In this document: piece after piece, positions 58,266 through 64,000 of the stretch | How positions within the stretch are numbered: the stretch's first letter is position 1 | Layout of the letters: each line of letters opens with the position of its first letter | NCBI GenBank assembly: GCA_037176885.1 | Contig: JAWWNJ010000306.1 | Coordinates: 1 to 64,000 of the forward strand | Length of the DNA stretch: 64,000 nucleotides | Direction of reading: 5' to 3' | DNA from: Favolaschia claudopus | Lineage: Eukaryota > Basidiomycota > Agaricomycetes > Agaricales > Mycenaceae | Notes under the pieces: generated by a model | What the model was told of the DNA's origin: nothing | Seen by the model: only the letters and a program-made list of their open reading frames with translations | The model's database searches: none | Position numbers and translations under genes: made by a program

Positions 58266-59906
58266 CTACTCTTCTTCCTGTTGTTCTCTTCGTCTGCTGA
58301 ACGTCTTGTCCTCGTATAGCTGACAACCGCTACCATGAATCAACATCTGGGGAGTGCCCATTTGAGTCGCCACGCCAAGGGCACAGACATACGAGAACAA
58401 CCTAGAGAGAGAATATTGGCATGTCAGTAGAGACGTCTGATCGAACGACTTCCTGCTGCTTGGTCTTGGAGGAGACGCGGAGAGAACACAAGCCGGGAAC
58501 AGTGACATATCGCTCGTATCTGAGTATATGGGAGACACGACACGAGCACGAGGACTGGAAAGCCCGGTCAAGCCTCTCAACAGGAAGATAATCATCTCGT
58601 CAGGAAAGGTGTTGTCCATCCACAGCTCCTGCAGGTCTGGCCACAGGCCGCGCCAATGTACGGCAACAGCGTGCAATAGAAGAGCAAAGTCTGAATCAGA
58701 CCCGCGGCAATCCACGCTAGTCACAGAAGGAAAAGCTTTCATGAGATCTTTCAGCGTCTCGGCCGAATGCACAGCAGTCTCGAAGGTAAGGAAGCGAAGG
58801 CGCCGTCCCGCCCTCGCCAAATGCCCAGCGACGCCTTTGGTGCCTTCTTCGAAATCAGTTCGAACGTGCAGGCGCTGCAGAGACGGGAGGACGAGAGTGT
58901 CGAAAACGCAGGAATCGACGTAGTCCTTGACCTCCAACGACAAATGAGTCAAGCGAGGAAGAACAGTGTCGGTGACAGGAAAGGGATCGACAGCAAGATC
59001 ATAGTCCATGCAGGGGACGTCCTTGATGACCAGCTGCTCTACGCTGCATGCCGCGGAGAAGAGGCTGAAGAGATCGCCGACGGTGGGAGCAGGATCGTCT
59101 ATTCCAACGAGATGCAGGGAAGTGAGGTTGGAGTAAACGCTCTCGTCCCACGGGAGAATACTGAGAGAGACCCTCATGCTATCTAAGAGAGGGGTATGCC
59201 CCCCGAACAGCACAGAAGGGACCAGGTACTCCTCGCTCACCCACTCGTCGACGCGTCGGTAACCTCTGGGTATCTCCACCGATGCGCGGACGACCCGAGG
59301 ACCTCTCATGGACGAGAGACACCGCAGCACATCGTATCCGTTTTCAAAGTAGTCCGCAGCGATGCTGATCCACACACAGCGACACATCACCGGACCCAAC
59401 AAGTCGTCAATCATGCGGAGAGAGTCCGGGAACGTGTCCTCATGCGAGACACTCGAGTCGAAAGTGTGAAACCGAAACGCGAGAGAAAGTGGCGCCGACT
59501 TGGGACTGGGAAAGCCGAGAACTAAGAGAAGAAGGAGATGTGCGATGCGCGACAGCTATGCTGGACGCGAAGGATGGGGCACTCGTGACGATATGCCACC
59601 AGCGGGAACAAACGCATCCCAACAGTAGAACAGACTTCCACCACGCTTCCGGGCATTCGTCAAACCGATCGGGTGCTAGCAAGAGGATCACAGTCAACAC
59701 CTCCACAGGTAAGGACTTTATATGAACGGCTGCGAATGAGAGTTGTCAGGAGATACCATACGACACACAAAAGAAAGAAAAATACCGCTGGCGAACGGCC
59801 GAAACGCGCGAAGCTTTTGAAAGTACGCCTCACCGACCAAGTATTGAAGAGAAGAACGAGAGACGGGCGTGTTATGCAACAGCCTCAGGGTGTCCGTCGC
59901 AGACAT
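58266..59906 (-). CDS. F-box/Leu-rich-repeat protein, one frame break
   Basis: ATG 59906 opens MSATDTLRLLHNTPVSRSSL. An intron leads to the F-box VHIKSLPVEVLTVILLLAPD, then LLGCVCSRWWHIVTSAPSFA. One extra base in a GGG run on the plus strand (59502-59504) separates this from SAPLSLAFRFHTFDSSVSHE. The rest is Leu-rich (YSNLTSLHLVGIDDPAPTVG, VLPRLTHLSLEVKDYVDS, LPSLQRLHVRTDF, WPDLQELWMDN). The far C-terminus after about 58500 may be intron or altered. A TATATATA string 34 nt before the ATG fits a core promoter. A role as substrate receptor of an SCF complex is inferred from the F-box. Confidence 0.72.
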
Positions 59907-59939
59907 AGATTGAGATGCCGGAGAACCAAAAGCACGCCA

Positions 59940-59947
59940 TATATATA
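59940..59947 (-). promoter_or_regulatory. TATA-like box before the F-box gene
   Basis: TATATATA lies 34 nt upstream of the minus-strand ATG at 59906, with no other gene start close by. Confidence 0.4.
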
Positions 59948-60377
59948 GCGACGACTAGAGACGCGACGAAAAGGAAAGACATAGATCAGATTTTCCCAGC
60001 AGTTATTGGAGATACCAAGCCCCAAACAGAGTATACGGGGCAAACAGGGAGACGCGAGCGCACTGTAACAGCAAAGCCAAAAGGGCCATGACCAAACCTG
60101 GCCTTCCTTCCCTGAAGTGGCAGTGCTCCTTCTATTTCTGTTTCGCTTCTGACATCAAGTTCTGATTCGGCGACCCTCCCAAACACCCTCTGAAATGCGG
60201 CGACGCCTTGCTTTTTCCTGCATTCGTCCTCGCTGGCCGCCTTCTGCTGCAACTTCATGTAACTTCCAATACACTGCAGAGACCTGCACGGCTGTTTCGT
60301 TTTTTTTTGCCCCTTGCGTTAGCCAGTTGACAGACAGAAATGGCCAACTTCCTGAGCAGTGAGTCGGCAGGACGGTA
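59948..60377. other. Intergenic between divergent F-box loci
   Basis: About 430 bp. No coding signal is recognised. It must contain upstream control regions of both neighbours. Confidence 0.4.
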
Positions 60378-61867
60378 ATGCACGCAAGTGCCATTGACGC
60401 CATGGAAGTCCCAGGAAAAACCATGCGCCAGATATTTACCATGGCCCTCGGCTCCGTGTCAACGAAGGAAAATGTATACGAAAACGACCTTCTGCGACAC
60501 CGCCTGAAACATACTTGTTCAACATTCAGCAAAGTCGTGGACCAGGTGCCTGCGCTCTGGTCCTTCATCTTTCTGGAGACCGCCAACGACAAGCGAGCCT
60601 TTCCCCTGGACACATGTAAAAGTTCCGTTGACACACACATCTCTAAATCTGGTACACGACCTTTGCACATATTTTTCGACGTACCCGTTGGGCAGCTCAA
60701 GGAAGCCGCATCCCACTACATCTGGACTGCTTTACTTGCAGTTTCTCCGCGATGGAGGACGTTTTTCCTCACGGGACCTGCACATTGCGGACTTGACGGT
60801 CTATGCGTCCACGCCTTGGTGGAGGGACTTAATCTGTCGAGCGCAGTAAACTTGAAGATCCTCGTCATAACAAAGAAGCCAACCTCCCCTGCTCGAAAAA
60901 ACACGAAACTGTTGTCCTGGCTTCCGACAGTCTGCAACTAGCTTGTTGCACCATCGCGGCGCGTATCGCCTTTACACCCTCTACTTCCCTTCAGTATCTC
61001 CACATTGCCACGCACAACGGCCGGCAGGACTTCGACTGGTCACCCTTCTTTTCTTCTTGCACAAATCTCCGTCAACTCTTCTGGGACACAAAACACGTCC
61101 TTGCCTTCTCTAGAACAATACCGCTACCTTCCCTCCACCGCTTGACATTGTGGACGTTAGAGTTTCTTCCTTCCATATTCGCGCCGCGTCTGGCAGCGTT
61201 GGAAATACTGGACAGGTCTGTGCCCGCAGACATGCAACTGATATCCACTCTTGCCGGTTCGGCGGTCCACTTGAGATCCTTAGTGTTGCACGCCAACCCT
61301 GTCACGAGCGCGTCGCTCCTAGATATCCTCGAAAAATGCGCGCACCTACAACGACTCATGCTGTCCGCCTCAGAACCTCGAGCACCGGTCTAGCACGCGT
61401 TGTCCAGGAAGCTCGGGAGCCAATATGTTACGAACCAGAGATGCAGGTTGGCGGGCATCGTCATCCAAGGAGACCTAAAACAGCACGACACAGGCGACGA
61501 GACATCCGCGTGCCTGGAGCTAGAGCGCTTGTGTCATCAGCGAACGTACCCCCGTGCTGACTGCAGTTTTTTCGTGCCATTCTCCAAAGGAACCTGCGTA
61601 ATGGTGACCCACTTCCCTTATCCTCTGACGACAAAGGACGTGATCGACGCATACTCACATGTGCATGTCACTCGTCGAATCCCTTTTGCCGTTTCCGTGC
61701 TAAAAGTCTGGGCCACGGAAGGTGACAGCCTGGGCAATATACCGCAAGGGGACACTACTCTGATGATTTTGCTGGATCTGCAGTGGAAGGAAGCGAACTT
61801 TCTGGCAGCGTTAGGCTTCGAATACCACGGTAAGCGATACAAGATGCTCTGCAACAAGTCCGTTTGA
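60378..61867 (+). pseudogene. F-box-like/Leu-rich locus with frame breaks
   Basis: ATG 60378 gives MHASAIDAMEVPGKTMRQIF and an F-box-like LKHTCSTFSKVVDQVPALWS. The frame runs to a stop near 60940, but an A6 run (60896-60901) marks a shift after which HETVVLASDSLQLACCTIAA, STSLQYLHIATHNGRQDFDW and LPSLHRLTLWTLEFLPSIF continue. The Leu-rich frame ends at 61391-61393. A further coding-like piece (KDVIDAYSHVHVTRRIPFAV, QWKEANFLAALGFEYHGK) ends at 61867 and may be the true C-terminus after another break, or a separate relic. It belongs with the other F-box/LRR loci here. Confidence 0.55.
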
Positions 61868-62536
61868 GTTCCTCCGAATTTAGTGCCACGGCACGTAGAC
61901 ACGAGTCCACTGTACCAACAGTCGCTGTCCAAGAATGCACGATTTTTCCGACATCCATGCGTCGCCTTGCCCTTCCGTTCAAATTTGAGAATGAATTATA
62001 TTCAATGCCGTTGCATGAACCACTCTGCAGTGGCGGATCCGCCTCCATAGCTGTTCAAGGAAAGGGCGGGACAGAATTGGATAAGACAGAAAAAAAGAGG
62101 CGCTTTCCGCCATGCACTTGATAGATGTTGGACTGTCGTGTTCTTTATCGAACTCAGACACCAGGCAGCGAATACGTGACGTTCTTGCTTCTACGACTTC
62201 TGGCACGTAAAACTGCTCGCATTTCCAGGTGAATTTACGCATCGAAAAGGACGTGCATGTTGATCTCGTTTGCGTACAAAGCCTGATACTGTGTCACATA
62301 GCACTATCGACACTAGAGAAAGGTTCCTTGCGGTGATCTGGACGTCAACTGGCGGAGCCCGCCGCCCGATTACAGTACCTAGACGAAGATGGCAAAAGAT
62401 TGTCAGCTGCAGCTAAAGAAAAACGACGGCCAATCCTCCTTACATGTAGTCAGGCAGATCATTGAAAGGCATCGGTCCGACCTCAGAAGCCAGGTATGCA
62501 TGCGCGGCCTTCATCCACTGATCATCTGGTTCCAGT
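61868..62536. other. Intergenic between convergent loci
   Basis: About 670 bp with no recognisable coding signal. Confidence 0.4.
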
Positions 62537-63931
62537 TCACTTCACCGACTGCGCGTAAAAGGCCTTCAACTCACTTTCTTGAGAGAAAACGGGAAGTACT
62601 GGAACGTCAGATGCTCCCGACAATATCCCTACCGTGCAGCCCCCTGCCGCCCATGACCAGCAAGTAGACCTCGGTGGTCCTTCGTCGCGAGTAAACTTCC
62701 ACTCGGGGAACGCGTAAAAGCGACAACCGTCGTCGTCTGACGAGCGAACGGTGGCTGGACAGTTTTTGTCTTGTCCGCATACGTGAGAGCGAGGAAACTC
62801 GCCCAGACCGACCTCAAATCCGAGATCTGCATATTTGCGGAAAACCGACCAGACGTCCACACGACCAGACAACCCTTCGCGCATAGGAAAGGAGGCGGGC
62901 GTTGCAACGACTATTCCGTTCCTGGTCATCTCAGGATAGGCCAACCAGATTCCATCTGCCTGCCATGCGCTGATAACGCACGAAAAATTAAACGCGACAA
63001 CGACATCAAGCGGATTATTTGTGAGAGACTCGATTATGTTGATTCGAAGCGAGCTGCCCAGCGCGAGGGTCCACCTCGGACCTGCACCTCGCACGTTCTC
63101 GTACTGTTCCGGTCCTGCTATGACTGCGTACGATGCCGCCAAGATGAAGAAATCTGCTATCGCGGGTCCTTGGCCACATGCAGTGACCACATCTAGATTT
63201 CCCGGTACGACGCTGAGATCGGGGTGAGCTACGTGCAGTACGGAAGAGCCGACTATAGCGCATTGAGAGGCTGTCAGCATAAGACGGACATCGTCAAAGC
63301 GCAATCTAAACCGAGCCAGTAATTTTGTCGCCGTAAGCTCCAACAGAGATCCATCAACATGGGAGTCGTAGCGCGGATAGTGAGATGCAAGTGACTCGCC
63401 GCGGACCCGCAGCCAAAGGCCGGGTCCTTCAGGTAGTCCATTCACGTCTCCGTCGAACGAACTGGACGAAAGGCAGCCGACTGCATCAGCTAAGGGTGGC
63501 CTCTAAGCTCGCTGCGGGAAGAGGTGAACAAAGACAATTGAAAGAGACTTACTGTCGATCGTTGCGGGAACAAAAAGCGTTTCACGCCACTCGGAACTAC
63601 CGATAGATGGAACAAGACGCGCGCTGGGTTTCTCGCGTTGCCCAGAAGTCCGCAGCATCTCCAGAAAGTGGCTGACACAGCGGAAGTGCTTTCGAGAGAC
63701 AAGGCAGGTGAAGCATAGCCGCTGCGTGTTCATATTCGATAACACCTCTTGCTTCTGCTCGTCGTCGACTTCAGAGGACAGGACTTTTAACTGACGCGAC
63801 CATGTAAGGTCTTCTGAATCGGCGGGCACTTCACAGCCGTTTCAGCGCTCGAACCTGTTCATGCAACGCCACTTACAGAAACTAGTGAGCCTGACGGGAG
63901 CGGCGGTCATCGAGGAGATTGAGATGGACAT
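62537..63931 (-). CDS. Member 3 of the three-gene paralog set
   Basis: ATG 63931 starts a short exon (MSISISSMTAAPVRLTSF). A 48-nt intron (GTAAGT...GTGAAG) joins it in phase to LPADSEDLTWSRQLKVLSS and QRLCFTCLVSRKHFRCVSHF. A second intron leads to DAVGCLSSSSFDGDVNGLPE, TATKLLARFRLRFDDVRLML, AIVGSSVLHVAHPDL, NLDVVTACGQGPAIADFFIL, WTLALGSSLRINIIESLTNN and CPATVRSSDDDGCRFYAFPE, with a stop at 62537. No frame break is seen, so this copy is the best template for the family. The F-box place is degenerate as in member 2. The GSS...NLDV pattern may mark a nucleotidyltransferase-like fold (inference). Without the first exon the frame has no ATG. Confidence 0.72.
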
Positions 63932-64000
63932 GAAAGTTTCTCAGACTTTAACGAGTGCTGTCCCCGATTGCCTCCGGCTTGTCGGGAACACGCTCTCGGT

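Noticed and set aside
63861..64000. Plus-strand open frame running off the right edge
   Set aside because: The opposite strand supplies the first exon and intron of the paralog gene starting at 63931, with clean splice phase. The plus frame has no motif.

Overview
The window looks like chromosomal DNA from a mushroom-forming basidiomycete (Agaricomycete type). Genes are cut by many short introns of about 43-65 nt with GT-AG ends and branch sites like CTAAC or CTGAC. F-box proteins are abundant, a DUF6589 protein is present, and several deduced proteins belong to families I know only from such fungi. No bacterial, plasmid or viral backbone is seen.

Left part (1-15.2 kb), conserved housekeeping genes. 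A dynamin-family GTPase is cut by the left edge. It is followed by a three-RRM RNA-binding protein (4886-6600, minus), a large secreted cysteine-rich protein ending in a CPL1-like domain (6922-9930, minus), the RNA polymerase III subunit Rpc17 (10391-11174, plus), a frameshifted alpha/beta hydrolase (11706-12993, plus), 5-formyltetrahydrofolate cyclo-ligase (13106-14010, minus) and, divergent from it across 101 bp, an EFM7/NNT1-like methyltransferase (14112-15172, plus).

Middle part (15.4-39.4 kb), repeats and mobile DNA. A disrupted MULE-like transposase gene (16649-20583, minus) lies with a 2.0-kb segment repeated directly at 22.06-24.09 kb; the two copies differ almost only by single-base indels. 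Two minisatellites (71 bp and 59 bp units) follow, then an intact F-box gene, a long Ser-rich unknown gene and a RING-finger gene. At 33834-39339 sits an apparently intact 5506-bp DNA transposon with 317-bp terminal inverted repeats, a 9-bp target duplication, a RecQ-like helicase gene and a DUF6589 gene facing each other. From memory this matches the helicase-bearing Academ (AcademH) lineage.

Right part (39.5-64 kb), lineage-specific families. Genes containing F-box-like segments are interleaved with two unrecognised paralog sets. Set 1 has a GS...DLD-type motif and a CPATLRSS / CW-MGG tail (45842-47174, 48394-49754, 62537-63931, and a relative at 39571-40637). Set 2 has a beta-rich GD-x-V segment followed by acidic/Ser-rich and basic tails (27242-31342, 41857-43127, 44058-45286). 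A clean DEDDy 3'-5' exonuclease (51183-52198) and a three-zinc-knuckle protein lie among them.

Caveat: apparent single-base frameshifts, several in homopolymers, occur in otherwise well-conserved genes (dynamin, hydrolase, several F-box loci). They may be sequence errors rather than decay. Intron boundaries were read by eye and are not confirmed by transcripts.
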